Shown: positions 8,704 through 18,012, counted from the stretch's first letter. The stretch is 64,000 nucleotides of DNA from Helcobacillus massiliensis (GCF_014191425.1 NZ_JACHWP010000001.1:1-64000), one strand, 5' to 3'. Made by a program: numbers and translations. Notes: generated from the letters alone by a model not told the origin.

Positions 8704-9006
8704 GTGAGTGCACACGATCTCGAAGAGTACGAAGCGGAGATGGAGCTCGCGCTGTATCGCGAGTACCGCGATGTGGTCAGCCTGTTCACCTACGTGGTGG
8801 AGACCGATCGCCGCTTCTACCTCGCCAACCAGGTGGACCTGCAGGTCCGCTCCGCCGGCGGGGAAGTGTTCTACGAGCTCACCCTCGCGGATGCCTGGGT
8901 GTGGGACGTGTACCGCTCCTCGCGGTTCGTCCGCTCCGTGCGCGTGGTGACGTTCAAGGACGTCAACGTCGAAGAGCTCGCGAAGCCGGACATCTCCCTG
9001 CCGTAG
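8704..9006 (+). CDS. DUF2469 family protein
   Basis: A 100-residue acidic protein of the DUF2469 family, which is almost confined to actinobacteria and sits next to rnhB (as does Rv2901c in Mycobacterium tuberculosis). The conserved block LEEYEAEMELALYREYRDVVS and the C-terminal VTFKDVNVEELAKPD are clear. Function is unknown. The GTG start was picked because it gives the family N-terminus and lies 7 nt after a -10-like TAGGGT. Confidence 0.93.
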   Translation: MSAHDLEEYEAEMELALYREYRDVVSLFTYVVETDRRFYLANQVDLQVRSAGGEVFYELTLADAWVWDVYRSSRFVRSVRVVTFKDVNVEELAKPDISLP

Positions 9007-9110
9007 CAGCCGGCGGCTGAGCAGGCGCTCGGCGGCGTTCACACCACCACTTGTCCCCGGGGAGGCCGACGGGGCGGCGCGCGGACCGATGGCCGGGCAC
9101 GGTGGGGTGC

Positions 9111-9509
9111 ATGAGCATCGCAGCATTCGCCACCGGAGACCACATCGCCGCCATGAGCCCGCGGGAGATCGGCCGGCTCGGAGAGGACCTCGCCGTACGC
9201 CGCTTGGTGCGGGACGGCTGGACCATCCACGACCGCAACTTCCGCACCCGCCGCGGGGAGATCGACATCGTCGCCTCCGACGGCGACACCCTCGTGTTCG
9301 TCGAGGTGAAGACCCGCCGCCCCTCCCATGTGGGCGCCGGTGTCCACGCGGTCGATGAGAACAAGGTGCGGCGTCTGCGCACCATGGCGGGCTACTACCT
9401 GATGAACCGGGCGCCCGCGCACAGCGCGATCCGGATCGACGTCATGTCGATCGCCGTCAGCGTCCACGCCGAGCCGCGCATCGACCACATCCAGGACGTC
9501 TGCTCATGA
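9111..9509 (+). CDS. YraN / UPF0102 endonuclease-fold protein
   Basis: A 132-residue restriction-endonuclease-like fold protein. The active-site pattern is visible as RRGEIDIVASDGDTLVFVEVKTRR (E..D..ExK). LGRLGEDLAVRRL-type N-terminal helix IGRLGEDLAVRRLV is typical. Its role is unsettled; it accompanies comM and dprA in many genomes. ATG 9111 was chosen; ATG 9153 (MSPREIGRLG) is an equally plausible shorter start. The stop overlaps the comM start (ATGA). Confidence 0.93.
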   Translation: MSIAAFATGDHIAAMSPREIGRLGEDLAVRRLVRDGWTIHDRNFRTRRGEIDIVASDGDTLVFVEVKTRRPSHVGAGVHAVDENKVRRLRTMAGYYLMNRAPAHSAIRIDVMSIAVSVHAEPRIDHIQDVCS

Positions 9510-11041
9510 GCGTCGCGCGCACCCTGTCGATGGCGCTGAACGGGCTGGACGGCACCGTGGTCGATGTCGAGGTGCAGCAGACTCAGGGTCTGCCCGGGAT
9601 GAAGATCGTCGGCCTCGCCGGCACCGCCACCCTGCAGGCGCAGGACCGGGTACGGGCCGCCTGCCACCATGCCGGGCACCCGAAGATCAGCCAGTCGAAG
9701 TTCATCATCAACCTCACGCCCGGGTGGCTGCCGAAGAGCGGCTCCGGGTTCGACCTGCCCGTCGCCGTCGCTGTGCTCGACGCCCACGGTGTACTGCGGT
9801 CCGGCCCGCGCTCTCGGACGCTCCACATCGGGGAGCTCAGCCTGGACGGCGCGATCCTCCCGGTGCCGGGCGTGCTGCCGTCCCTCCTGGCCGCGCGCGA
9901 GGCCGGCATCACCCGCGCCGTCATCCCAGCAGCGAACGCCGCGGAGGGCCGCCTCGTCCCCGACCTCGAGGTGATCGAAGCGGAGCACCTCGCCGACGTC
10001 ATCGCCCTGTACGGCGGGGCGTTCACCCGCACCCGCAGCGACCGCACCGACCATGCCGCGCCTGCGCCGCGCACAGCCAAGGCACCCGTCGGTGACTTCG
10101 CGGATGTGCACGGGCAGGAGCAGGCGAAGCTCGCCGCGGAGGTCGCCGCCGCCGGCGGCCACCACCTGTCCCTCATCGGCCCGCCCGGTGCCGGCAAGAC
10201 CATGATCGCTTCCCGCCTGCCGAGCATCCTGCCGCCGCTCGCCACCGCCGATGCCCTGGACCTGTCGGCGGTGCTGTCCCTCACCGGGGAGTTCGACGCC
10301 GCCGCGGGCCTGCGCCGCACCCCGCCGTTCATCAGCCCGCACCACACGGCCTCCACCGCGTCCGTCATCGGCGGCGGGTCCGGGATCGCTCGGCCCGGTG
10401 CCGTCTCCCTCGCCCACGGCGGTGTGCTGTTCCTCGACGAAGCCCCCGAGTTCCAGCGCACCGCGATGGAGGCACTGCGCGAACCCCTCGAATCAGGCGT
10501 GGTGCGGCTGCACCGTTCCCGCGGCGCCATCACCTACCCGGCGCGCTTCCAGCTCGTCATCGCCGCGAACCCCTGCCCGTGCGGACAGGCCTGGGGCAAG
10601 GGCGGCGCCTGCACCTGCTCCCCGATGGCGAAGCGCCGCTACCTCACGCGCATCTCCGGACCCATCGCCGACCGCATCGACATGCGGATCGACGTTCCAC
10701 CGGTGCGCGCCATCGCCGCGGACACCGCACCTCCGGCCGAACCCAGTGCCGTGATCGCGCAGCGCGTCCGCGCGGCCCGCGAACGCCAGGCCGCCCGACT
10801 CGCCGGCACCGGGTACCACCTGAACGCCCAACTGCCCAGCAGCATCCTCTCCCGTCTGATGCCGCTGCCCGCCGCCGAGGAGGCCCTGCTGCGCCGCCTC
10901 GTGGACCGCGGTGCCCTCACCATGCGCGGGCGCGCCCGCGTCCACCGGCTCGCCTGGACCCTCGCGGACCTCGCCGACCGCAACCAGCCGACGGATGCCG
11001 ATGTCGGCCACGCCCTGCAGCTTCGAGGAGAGACCCACTGA
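9506..11041 (+). CDS. comM: ComM / YifB family AAA+ ATPase (Mg-chelatase-like)
   Basis: Hexameric AAA+ helicase that drives branch migration during natural transformation in proteobacteria; its actinobacterial role is less clear. The 511-residue protein has the N-terminal ChlI domain (VEVQQTQGLPGMKIVGLAG), the Walker A GPPGAGKTM, Walker B VLFLDEAPEF and the Mg-chelatase C-terminal domain with a cysteine cluster (NPCPCG..CTCSP). It overlaps yraN and dprA by four bases or fewer, so all three are co-translated. Confidence 0.96.
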   Translation: MSVARTLSMALNGLDGTVVDVEVQQTQGLPGMKIVGLAGTATLQAQDRVRAACHHAGHPKISQSKFIINLTPGWLPKSGSGFDLPVAVAVLDAHGVLRSGPRSRTLHIGELSLDGAILPVPGVLPSLLAAREAGITRAVIPAANAAEGRLVPDLEVIEAEHLADVIALYGGAFTRTRSDRTDHAAPAPRTAKAPVGDFADVHGQEQAKLAAEVAAAGGHHLSLIGPPGAGKTMIASRLPSILPPLATADALDLSAVLSLTGEFDAAAGLRRTPPFISPHHTASTASVIGGGSGIARPGAVSLAHGGVLFLDEAPEFQRTAMEALREPLESGVVRLHRSRGAITYPARFQLVIAANPCPCGQAWGKGGACTCSPMAKRRYLTRISGPIADRIDMRIDVPPVRAIAADTAPPAEPSAVIAQRVRAARERQAARLAGTGYHLNAQLPSSILSRLMPLPAAEEALLRRLVDRGALTMRGRARVHRLAWTLADLADRNQPTDADVGHALQLRGETH

Positions 11042-12240
11042 TGAACGACCGAGACGCCCGCGCCGCCTGGAGCGCGCTCGCCGAACCCACCGACCCCGTT
11101 GCCCGCGCCCTCATCACCGAATTCGGGCCCGCCCGGGCTCTCCAGCTCGCTCTGCAGCCGAGCGTGCACCAGCTGCATGACGCGATCCGGCACGCGGCCG
11201 AGAGCCCGTCGGCCGATGAGATCGCGGTGGACGCCGCGGACCGCTCGGCGCTGCGGGCCCCGTCGCTGGAGATTGCGGAGCGCGCCCACCTTCGCTGGTG
11301 CGACCGCGCCGGATCCGTGCGGCTGGAGGACCTGATCGATGACGCGGACCGCGCCGGCATCGGCTTCCTCACCCCGGAGGACGACTCCTGGCCGGGAGCC
11401 GTGGAGGACCTCGGGGTCAACGCCCCGTACGGACTGTGGATGCGCGGCAGCGCCTCACCCGCGGACCTGCTGACGGCGCGGCCGACGGTCGCGATCGTCG
11501 GAGCCCGCGCCGCCACCGCCTACGGTGCCCAGGTCGCGGGGGACCTCGCTCTTGGTGCGGCGGAGCGCGGCATCACCGTGGTCTCCGGCGGCGCGTACGG
11601 CATCGACGCCGCTGCCCACCGCGGCGCCCTCAGCGCAGGCCAGTCCCTGACCTGCGCGGTCCTCGCCGGCGGCCTGGACCGGTTCTACCCGCGCGGCAAC
11701 GAGGACCTGCTGCGGGCCGTGGAGCGGCACGCCCTCATCCTGTCCGAAGCGCCGATGTTCACCGCGCCCACCCGGTGGCGGTTCCTCGCCCGCAACCGCA
11801 TCATCGCCGCGCTCAGTGCCGCGACCGTGGTGGTGGAGGCGGCGCTGCGCTCCGGCGCCCTGTCCACTGCGAACCGGGCTGATGACCTGTCGCGGCCCGT
11901 CGCGGCGGTGCCGGGGCCTGTCACCAGTCCCGCCAGTGCCGGCTGCCATCGTCTCGCCCGGGAGAACGGAGCCGTCCTCATCACCGACGCCGACGAACTC
12001 GCCGAACTCGTGACCTCATCACCCGCGAGTGACGGCACGGGCGTGGTCGATGAGCTGGATCTGCTCTCCGCCGCGGACCGGCGGGTGCTCGATGCGGTCC
12101 CGCCGCGCTCCGTCATCTCCTGCCGCGCCGCCGCTCGCGACTGCGGCCTGGGCGTGGATGCGGTCCAGGCGGCTCTGCAGCGCATTGCGATGCTGGGGCT
12201 GGTGGAGCTCACGGGCAGTGGGGTGCGGCGGCGGCTCTAG
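11041..12240 (+). CDS. dprA: DNA-processing protein DprA (Smf)
   Basis: Loads RecA on incoming single-stranded DNA during transformation. The 399-residue protein has the Rossmann-like core with VAIVGARAATAYG, VVSGGAYGIDAAAHRGAL, AVLAGGLDRFYPRGN and FLARNRIIAALSAATVVVEA. A C-terminal winged-helix region (about residues 335-399) ends GLVELTGSGVRRRL. The ATG overlaps the comM stop by one base. The N-terminal extension (1-95) resembles the helical region of other actinobacterial DprA proteins. Confidence 0.96.
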   Translation: MNDRDARAAWSALAEPTDPVARALITEFGPARALQLALQPSVHQLHDAIRHAAESPSADEIAVDAADRSALRAPSLEIAERAHLRWCDRAGSVRLEDLIDDADRAGIGFLTPEDDSWPGAVEDLGVNAPYGLWMRGSASPADLLTARPTVAIVGARAATAYGAQVAGDLALGAAERGITVVSGGAYGIDAAAHRGALSAGQSLTCAVLAGGLDRFYPRGNEDLLRAVERHALILSEAPMFTAPTRWRFLARNRIIAALSAATVVVEAALRSGALSTANRADDLSRPVAAVPGPVTSPASAGCHRLARENGAVLITDADELAELVTSSPASDGTGVVDELDLLSAADRRVLDAVPPRSVISCRAAARDCGLGVDAVQAALQRIAMLGLVELTGSGVRRRL

Positions 12241-12243
12241 ACT
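12238..12243 (+). promoter_or_regulatory. Leaderless-type -10 box before the DUF2087 gene
   Basis: TAGACT, of which TAG is the dprA stop codon, lies 6 nt before ATG 12250. No Shine-Dalgarno precedes the ATG. Confidence 0.5.
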
Positions 12244-12249
12244 GGCGGG

Positions 12250-12783
12250 ATGAACCGCACCGCCACCGCCCCGACCCTCGCCCCGCAGCTGCTCGCTGCG
12301 CTGAACGACCCGCAGCGACTGCAGATCGTCGGCGCGCTCGCGGGCGGGGCGAACAGGGCGGATCTCGCGGCACTGGTGGGGGAGAAGGCGCTCGCCGGGC
12401 ACCTGAAGCGGCTCGCCTCCTGCGGTCTCGTCACCGACCCCGACGGCGAACCCGCCCTGGACCTGACGGCGTTCGCGACGGCTCAGCAGGGCGTGCAGAC
12501 GCTGCGCATCGCGGCGCGCGGCCCGGCACCGCTGGAGCGCCCCGACATCAACGCCCTGTTCGAGGACGGTCTCGTGCGGACCCTGCCGGTGAAGCCCGCC
12601 GCCCGCGACGCTCTCCTGGAATGGATCGCGGAGCGCTTCTTCACCCGCGGCTCCTGGACCGAAGGCGAAGTGAACGCCGTTCTCGGCACCGTCGTCATCG
12701 ATCACGCCACCGTTCGCCGCTTCCTCATCGACCAGGGCCGGCTGCGCCGCAGCGCCGACGGCTCCGCCTACGCCCGGCCATGA
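12250..12783 (+). CDS. Winged-helix / DUF2087 domain putative regulator
   Basis: A 177-residue two-domain protein. The N-terminal half looks like an ArsR-type winged helix (LLAALNDPQRLQIVGALAGG, HLKRLASCGLV). The C-terminal ~70 residues fit DUF2087: LPVKPAARDALLEWIAERF, TEGEVNAVLG, DHATVRRFLIDQGRLRRSADGSAY. Such proteins are probably transcription factors, but target and ligand are unknown. The ATG lies 6 nt after a TAGACT box. The stop overlaps the xerC start (ATGA), so it is translationally coupled to xerC, an unusual neighbour. Confidence 0.82.
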   Translation: MNRTATAPTLAPQLLAALNDPQRLQIVGALAGGANRADLAALVGEKALAGHLKRLASCGLVTDPDGEPALDLTAFATAQQGVQTLRIAARGPAPLERPDINALFEDGLVRTLPVKPAARDALLEWIAERFFTRGSWTEGEVNAVLGTVVIDHATVRRFLIDQGRLRRSADGSAYARP

Positions 12784-13721
12784 CCGCCCCGAAGCTGACC
12801 GACGCGCAGCAGGCCGAACTCCACGACTTCGCGCGGTACCTGCGGCTCGAACGCGGCCGCTCCGCCCACACCATCACCGGCTACCTCCGCGACGTCACCT
12901 CCCTGCTCACCTTCGCGAACGCCCTCGGCGAAGAGGTCGAGCTCGCAACCATGCGGGACTGGCTCGCGCAGCGCTCCGAGAAGGGCCAGGCTCAGGCCAC
13001 GCTCGCCCGCGCCGCGGCCGCCACCCGAACCTTCACCGCGTGGCGCCTCGACACCGGCCGGGCCGACCACGACCCGGGCCGGCGACTGCGCACCCCGAAG
13101 CGAGGCCAGCACCTGCCGAGCGTGCTCACCGCCCGGCAGATGACGAACCTCCTCGACCAGCCCGCGGAGGCATCGGCCGGCGAGGACGGCGAGATCAGCG
13201 ACCAGGACCGCGCCCTCGCCCAGCGCGCCACCGCGATCCTCGAGATCCTCTACTCCACCGGTCTGCGCGTCAGCGAACTCGTCGCCCTCACCCCGCGCAG
13301 CATCGACCGCGGCCAGAACACGATCCGAGTGCGCGGCAAGGGCAACAAGGAACGCGTCGTCCCCGTCGGCCGCCCCGCCCTGCGCGCCCTCGCTACGTGG
13401 ATGGAGGACGGCCGACGGGTACTGGCCAGCCAGAAGACCCCCGCCGACGCCGTGTTCCTCGGCGTGCGCGGCGGCCGCATCTCCGACCGCGAAGTGCGCC
13501 GCATCGTCGCCGACGCAGGCCAAAGAACCGGCACCGGCGGCCGCATCAGCCCGCACACCCTGCGGCACAGCGCCGCCACCCACCTCGTGGAGGGCGGAGC
13601 GGACCTGCGCAGCGTGCAGGACATCCTCGGCCACTCCTCCCTGCAGACCACGCAGATCTACACGCACGTCACAGCGGAGAGGCTGCGCTCCACCATCGAC
13701 CAGGCGCATCCGCGGGCCTGA
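12780..13721 (+). CDS. xerC: Tyrosine recombinase XerC
   Basis: Resolves chromosome dimers at dif together with XerD and FtsK. The 313-residue protein has the SAM-like core-binding domain (residues 10-95) and the catalytic set R163 (STGLRVSEL), K187 (RGKGNKERVVP), H259 and R262 (HTLRHSAATHL), H285 (LGHSSLQTTQIY) and the nucleophile Y294. Length and position upstream of rpsB fit XerC rather than XerD. The last 53 bases overlap the convergent M23 peptidase gene. Confidence 0.94.
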   Translation: MTAPKLTDAQQAELHDFARYLRLERGRSAHTITGYLRDVTSLLTFANALGEEVELATMRDWLAQRSEKGQAQATLARAAAATRTFTAWRLDTGRADHDPGRRLRTPKRGQHLPSVLTARQMTNLLDQPAEASAGEDGEISDQDRALAQRATAILEILYSTGLRVSELVALTPRSIDRGQNTIRVRGKGNKERVVPVGRPALRALATWMEDGRRVLASQKTPADAVFLGVRGGRISDREVRRIVADAGQRTGTGGRISPHTLRHSAATHLVEGGADLRSVQDILGHSSLQTTQIYTHVTAERLRSTIDQAHPRA

Positions 13722-14301
13722 CCGGAACGCGCGGCGGTGCCGTCGGAGGGGCAGCTGCGGCGTGAGCGGGGACCTCAGCGCTGGAGCGGGGCAGCAGCAC
13801 ACTCGGGCCGCGCACCCCCAGCAGCGGCAGCGGATCCAGGTACTCTAGTTCCCGCGGCACCCCCGTCCGCTTCGCCCCCAGATGCAGGCACGGCACGTCA
13901 CCGCAATGGGAGAAGCCGCCGGAGCCGTCCAGCTCGCCGATCACATCGCCCCGTCGGACCGCCTCCCCGGCGCGGCGCTGCGTGAGAACCGGTTCATACG
14001 TGGAGACCAGGCCGTTCGCGTGGCGGACCGTCACCACGGGTTTGCCGGCCACCGGTCCGGCGAAGGCGATCACGCCGTCGTCCACCGCGGTGACGGTGGG
14101 GGAGGAGGCGGTGATGTCGATGCCGCGGTGACCTGCGGAGTAGACGGTGTCCGGACGGTCGAAGAGTGAGACCACGTCGTGGTCGGGGCCGAGCGGCCAC
14201 GCCCAGATCCCGTCGGCCTCGCCGCCGACTGCTGGAGCAGCGGGCACGGCAAGGCTCAGCAGGAGCGTGAGGAACAGGGTGAGAGCGCGTGCAGCAGACA
14301 T
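13669..14301 (-). CDS. Secreted M23-type peptidase (LytM domain)
   Basis: A 210-residue exported peptidoglycan-hydrolase-like protein. ATG 14301 was chosen because it starts a clean signal peptide (MSAARALTLFLTLLLSLAVPAAPA); an in-frame start at 14376 would precede it. The LytM domain has the zinc ligands H58 and D62 in GHRGIDI and H140 in CLHLGAK. The first His of the usual HxH motif is Cys138, as I recall for related actinobacterial proteins, so activity may be altered or absent. An M23 gene between xerC and rpsB is conserved in actinobacteria (Rv2891). It converges on xerC with a 53-base overlap, its Pro/Arg-rich tail being antisense to the end of xerC. Confidence 0.88.
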   Translation of the reverse strand: MSAARALTLFLTLLLSLAVPAAPAVGGEADGIWAWPLGPDHDVVSLFDRPDTVYSAGHRGIDITASSPTVTAVDDGVIAFAGPVAGKPVVTVRHANGLVSTYEPVLTQRRAGEAVRRGDVIGELDGSGGFSHCGDVPCLHLGAKRTGVPRELEYLDPLPLLGVRGPSVLLPRSSAEVPAHAAAAPPTAPPRVPVRPADAPGRWWSAASPL

Positions 14302-14406
14302 GCTTCGAGGGTGCGTCGGGCCGCACGGCGGGGCAACGGTGAACACCCGGGTGTGGACAGGTGAACGTCCACACACGTGTGCGTCACAATCGCCCCGCGG
14401 GCCCTG

Positions 14407-14434
14407 TTGGGCGGCTGAGGCCGTGGGCTACCAT
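14407..14434 (+). promoter_or_regulatory. Candidate rpsB promoter
   Basis: TTGGGC (14407-14412), a 16-bp spacer and TACCAT (14429-14434) predict a leader of about 190 nt before rpsB. The 330-base region between the divergent M23 and rpsB genes holds no other gene that I can support. Confidence 0.5.
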
Positions 14435-14631
14435 GACTGCGGCACTCGTCGCAGACGGGTGACTATCGCGTGTCCATCCAGGCGACCTTCCCACCGGTCT
14501 CACCCGCATCCTCGGGGGAGCGGGCAGGGCGCCGGGCACCAGGCCGAGCGCTGCCGACCGGCAGCGTCGAATCAACCGAGAAGAGCCGCTTCTGCGCCCG
14601 CGGGCCCAGAAGCGTAGAAAGAGAGACGACC

Positions 14632-15525
14632 ATGGCAGTCGTTACCATGCGCCAGCTCCTGGAGAGCGGCGTCCACTTCGGTCACCAGACCCGTCGCTGG
14701 AACCCCAAGATGAAGCGCTTCATCTTCACTGAGCGCAACGGCATCTACATCATCGACCTGATGCAGTCGCTCACCTACATCGACCAGGCCTACGACTTCG
14801 TGAAGGAGACCGTCGCCCACGGCGGCACCATCCTCTTCGTCGGCACCAAGAAGCAGGCGCAGGAGACCGTGCAGGAGCAGGCCACCCGCGTCGGCATGCC
14901 CTACGTGAACCAGCGCTGGCTCGGCGGCATGCTCACCAACCTCCAGACCGTGTCCACGCGCGTGAACCGTCTGAAGGAGCTCGAGCAGATGGACTTCGAG
15001 GATGTGGCCGGCTCCGGCTACACCAAGAAGGAACTGCTCATGATGCGCCGTGAGAAGGACAAGCTGGAGAAGACCCTCGGCGGTGTCCGCGACATGGCCA
15101 AGGCACCCTCCGCTGTGTGGATCGTCGACACCAAGAAGGAGCACCTCGCCGTCGATGAGGCGCAGAAGCTCAACATCCCGGTCGTCGCCATCCTCGACAC
15201 CAACGCCGACCCGGACGAGGTCCAGTACCCGATCCCGGGCAACGACGACGCCATCCGCGCCGTCACCCTCCTGACCCGCGTCATCGCCGACGCCGTCGCC
15301 GCTGGCCTCCAGCAGCGCCACGCGAAGTCCGAGGACAAGGGCGAGAAGAACGTCTCCGCTGTTGACGCCGAGCCGCTCGCCGAGTGGGAGCAGGAGCTGC
15401 TCAAGCAGTCCGAGGTCCAGCAGGACCAGGCCAAGGCCGAGGAAGCACCGAAGGCTGACGAGGCACCCGCGGCCGAGCAGGCCGAGGGCGAGAAGGCAGA
15501 GTCCTCCGAGAAGGAAGAGAACTGA
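14632..15525 (+). CDS. rpsB: 30S ribosomal protein S2
   Basis: S2 joins late in 30S assembly and recruits S1-type interactions. The 297-residue protein begins [27 protein letters not shown] and contains [13 protein letters not shown] and [15 protein letters not shown] 14632 has an agaaagagag SD and gives the conserved N-terminus. A long acidic Glu/Ala/Lys-rich C-terminal tail (residues about 245-297) is typical of actinobacteria. tsf follows after three bases. Confidence 0.97.
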   Translation: MAVVTMRQLLESGVHFGHQTRRWNPKMKRFIFTERNGIYIIDLMQSLTYIDQAYDFVKETVAHGGTILFVGTKKQAQETVQEQATRVGMPYVNQRWLGGMLTNLQTVSTRVNRLKELEQMDFEDVAGSGYTKKELLMMRREKDKLEKTLGGVRDMAKAPSAVWIVDTKKEHLAVDEAQKLNIPVVAILDTNADPDEVQYPIPGNDDAIRAVTLLTRVIADAVAAGLQQRHAKSEDKGEKNVSAVDAEPLAEWEQELLKQSEVQQDQAKAEEAPKADEAPAAEQAEGEKAESSEKEEN

Positions 15526-15528
15526 TCC

Positions 15529-16353
15529 ATGGCGAACTACACCGCAGCTGACATCAAGGAGATCCGCGAGCTCACCGGCGCGGGCATGCTCGACGTCAAG
15601 AAGGCTCTCGACGAGTCCGAGGGCGACAAGCAGAAGGCCATCGAGGCCATCCGCATCAAGGGCCTGAAGGGCATCTCCAAGCGCGAGGGCCGCTCGGCCT
15701 CCGAGGGCCTCGTCGCCGCTGACATCCGCGACGTCGACGGCGGCCAGGAGGGGACCCTCGTGGAGATCAACTCCGAGACCGACTTCGTCGCCAAGAACGC
15801 CAAGTTCGTCGCACTGGGCGATGAGGCTGTGGCCGCGGCCGTCGAGTCCGGCGCCTCCACCCCGGAGGAGCTGCAGGACACCGCGTTCGGTGAGAACCTC
15901 ACCAACGCCGCCGCCACCATGGGCGAGAAGATCGAGGTGCGTCGCATCGGCCGCGTCAAGGGCGAGGTCGTCACCAACTACATGCACCGCACCAACAAGG
16001 ACCTCCCGCCGCAGGTGGGCGTCCTCGTGGCCTCCGACGCCGCCGGCGCCGAGGTCGCCCGCGACGTCGCGATGCACATCGCCGCCTACTCCCCGACCTA
16101 CCTCACCCGTGAGGAGGTCCCCGAGGACGTCGTCGCCAACGAGCGCCGCATCGCCGAGGAGACCGCCAAGGGCGAGGGCAAGCCGGAGAAGGCGCTGCCG
16201 ATGATCGTCGAGGGCCGCCTCAACGGCTTCTTCAAGGAGAACGTGCTGCTCGACCAGGCGTTCGCCAAGGACCCGAAGCAGTCCGTCGGCAAGGTCGTCG
16301 AGGCCGCTGGTGGCACCATCACCGGCTTCGTGCGCTTCCGCGTGGGCAACTGA
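15529..16353 (+). CDS. tsf: Elongation factor Ts
   Basis: Nucleotide-exchange factor for EF-Tu. The 274-residue protein starts with the UBA-like helix bundle YTAADIKEIRELTGAGMLDVKKAL and has the TDFVAKN motif (EINSETDFVAKNAKF) that contacts EF-Tu. Spacing to rpsB is three bases. A strong hairpin follows 24 bases after the stop, closing the rpsB-tsf unit. Confidence 0.97.
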   Translation: MANYTAADIKEIRELTGAGMLDVKKALDESEGDKQKAIEAIRIKGLKGISKREGRSASEGLVAADIRDVDGGQEGTLVEINSETDFVAKNAKFVALGDEAVAAAVESGASTPEELQDTAFGENLTNAAATMGEKIEVRRIGRVKGEVVTNYMHRTNKDLPPQVGVLVASDAAGAEVARDVAMHIAAYSPTYLTREEVPEDVVANERRIAEETAKGEGKPEKALPMIVEGRLNGFFKENVLLDQAFAKDPKQSVGKVVEAAGGTITGFVRFRVGN

Positions 16354-16377
16354 CCCGCACGGCGTCCGCTGAACGCT

Positions 16378-16411
16378 GAAGGGCGTCTCCCCGCTGAGGG
16401 AGGCGCCCTTC
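16378..16411 (+). terminator. Hairpin terminator after tsf
   Basis: A 13-bp stem (gaagggcgtctcc / ggaggcgcccttc) with one G-T pair and an 8-nt loop, no long U-tract. Confidence 0.8.
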
Positions 16412-16512
16412 GCGCGTCACGCGGGGCATCCGTCGGCCCGCGTGGGAGGGGCCGACGGGTGCCGGGCCGCACACCGGGCCGCGCCGGGCAGGAAGACTCC
16501 ACCTGTGACCGG

Positions 16513-16518
16513 TAGGAT
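16513..16518 (+). promoter_or_regulatory. Candidate -10 box for pyrH
   Basis: TAGGAT lies 63 nt upstream of the pyrH ATG. No good -35 was found. The interval contains one copy of the CCCGTCGGC nonamer (16530-16538). Confidence 0.4.
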
Positions 16519-16581
16519 TGACCGCAGCGCCCGTCGGCATGCCCCGCCGGGCCGTCCCGTGGCGACAGCGGAAGGACAGAC

Positions 16582-17346
16582 ATGAGCCAGGACCCCGATC
16601 CGATCACCTCGACCATGCCCGTCATCCGGGCCCAGGAGGGCAGGCGTCGCGTCCTGCTCAAACTGTCCGGTGAGGCCTTCGGCGGTGGCAGGGTCGGCGT
16701 GGACCCGGACGTGGTCTCCCGCATCGCCCGCGAGATCTCCGAAGCGGTCGCCTCCGGTGTGGAATGCGCGATCGTCGTGGGCGGCGGCAACTTCTTCCGC
16801 GGTGCCGAACTGTCCCAGCGCGGCATGGACCGCCGCCGCGCCGACTACATGGGCATGCTCGGCACCGTCATGAACTGCCTCGCACTCCAGGACTTCCTGG
16901 AGCAGGCCGGCACCTCCACCCGCGTGCAGACCGCTATCACCATGGGCCAGGTCGCGGAGCCGTACCTGCCGCTGCGGGCCGTGCGCCACCTCGAGAAGGG
17001 CCGCGTGGTCATCTTCGGCGCCGGCGCCGGCATGCCGTACTTCTCCACCGACACGGTCGCTGTGCAGCGCGCACTGGAGATCGGCTGCGAAGAGGTCCTG
17101 ATGGCGAAGAACGGCGTGGACGGCGTCTACACCGCGGACCCGAAGAAGGACCCCACCGCGGAGCGCCTGGACCACCTCACCTACGAGGACGCCCTGCAGC
17201 GCGGCCTGCGGGTCGTGGACGCCACCGCCTTCAGCCTCTGCATGGACAACAAGCAGCAGATGATGGTGTTCGGCCTCGACACTCCCGGCGCCATCACCCG
17301 CGCGATGAACGGCGAACGCATCGGCACCGTCGTCACCGGCGCCTGA
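16582..17346 (+). CDS. pyrH: Uridylate kinase
   Basis: Phosphorylates UMP to UDP in pyrimidine synthesis; a hexameric amino-acid-kinase-fold enzyme. The 254-residue protein shows [51 protein letters not shown] and [21 protein letters not shown] 16582 follows ggaaggacagac. frr follows after 38 bases, the conserved rpsB-tsf-pyrH-frr order. Confidence 0.97.
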   Translation: MSQDPDPITSTMPVIRAQEGRRRVLLKLSGEAFGGGRVGVDPDVVSRIAREISEAVASGVECAIVVGGGNFFRGAELSQRGMDRRRADYMGMLGTVMNCLALQDFLEQAGTSTRVQTAITMGQVAEPYLPLRAVRHLEKGRVVIFGAGAGMPYFSTDTVAVQRALEIGCEEVLMAKNGVDGVYTADPKKDPTAERLDHLTYEDALQRGLRVVDATAFSLCMDNKQQMMVFGLDTPGAITRAMNGERIGTVVTGA

Positions 17347-17384
17347 GACCCGCATCGACCACCCCAACACAGAAGGAACGCATC

Positions 17385-17951
17385 ATGAGCGAAGGAATCC
17401 CCGCAATCCTCAAGGACGCCGAAGAGCGGATGAAGAAGTCCGTCGAGGTCACCCGCGACGAGTTCTCCACCATCCGCACCGGTCGCGCCAGCTCGGCGAT
17501 GTTCGAAGGCATCACCGTGGACTACTACGGCGCTCCCACCCCGCTGAACCAGCTCGCCTCCCTCCAGTTCCCCGAGGCCCGCACCATCATCGTCACCCCG
17601 TACGACAAGGGCGCGATGAGCAATGTGGAGACCGCCCTGCGCGACTCCGACCTCGGCGTGAACCCCACCAACAACGGCGACAACCTGCGCGTGGTCCTGC
17701 CCGCCCTCACCGAGGAGCGCCGCAAGGAGTACACGAAGCTGGCCCGCACCAAGGCCGAGGACGGCCGCATCGCCATCCGCGGCACCCGCGGCAACGCGAA
17801 GAAGGCCATGGAGCAGCTCGTCAAGGACAAGGAGATCGGCGAGGACGAAGGCGTGCGCGGCGAGAAGGAGCTCGACGCACTCACCAAGAAGTACTCCGAG
17901 ATCGTCGACCAGGCCCTCGAGGCCAAGGAGCAGGAGCTCCTCACCGTCTGA
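17385..17951 (+). CDS. frr: Ribosome recycling factor
   Basis: Works with EF-G to split post-termination ribosomes. The 188-residue protein has the family signature RTGRASSAMFEGITVDYYG, TPLNQLASLQFPEARTIIV and the C-terminal three-helix region DEGVRGEKELDALTKKY. ATG 17385 was chosen because earlier in-frame sequence is antisense-like overlap with pyrH; agaaggaacg provides the SD. Length matches the family. Confidence 0.97.
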   Translation: MSEGIPAILKDAEERMKKSVEVTRDEFSTIRTGRASSAMFEGITVDYYGAPTPLNQLASLQFPEARTIIVTPYDKGAMSNVETALRDSDLGVNPTNNGDNLRVVLPALTEERRKEYTKLARTKAEDGRIAIRGTRGNAKKAMEQLVKDKEIGEDEGVRGEKELDALTKKYSEIVDQALEAKEQELLTV

Positions 17952-18012
17952 TCCGTCCCGCCGCCGCGCCCCGTGCGCGGCGGCACCGTCTGCTTCGAGG
18001 AGCCACCCGCCC

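Noticed and set aside
16425-16540. Small gene between tsf and pyrH
   Set aside because: No frame has a start with SD or codon bias; the region holds the tsf terminator, a pyrH -10 box and two copies of the nonamer.
16764-17384. N-terminal extension of ribosome recycling factor
   Set aside because: The frame is open through pyrH, but the residues are Arg/His/Pro-rich shadow sequence; the family start and SD are at 17385.
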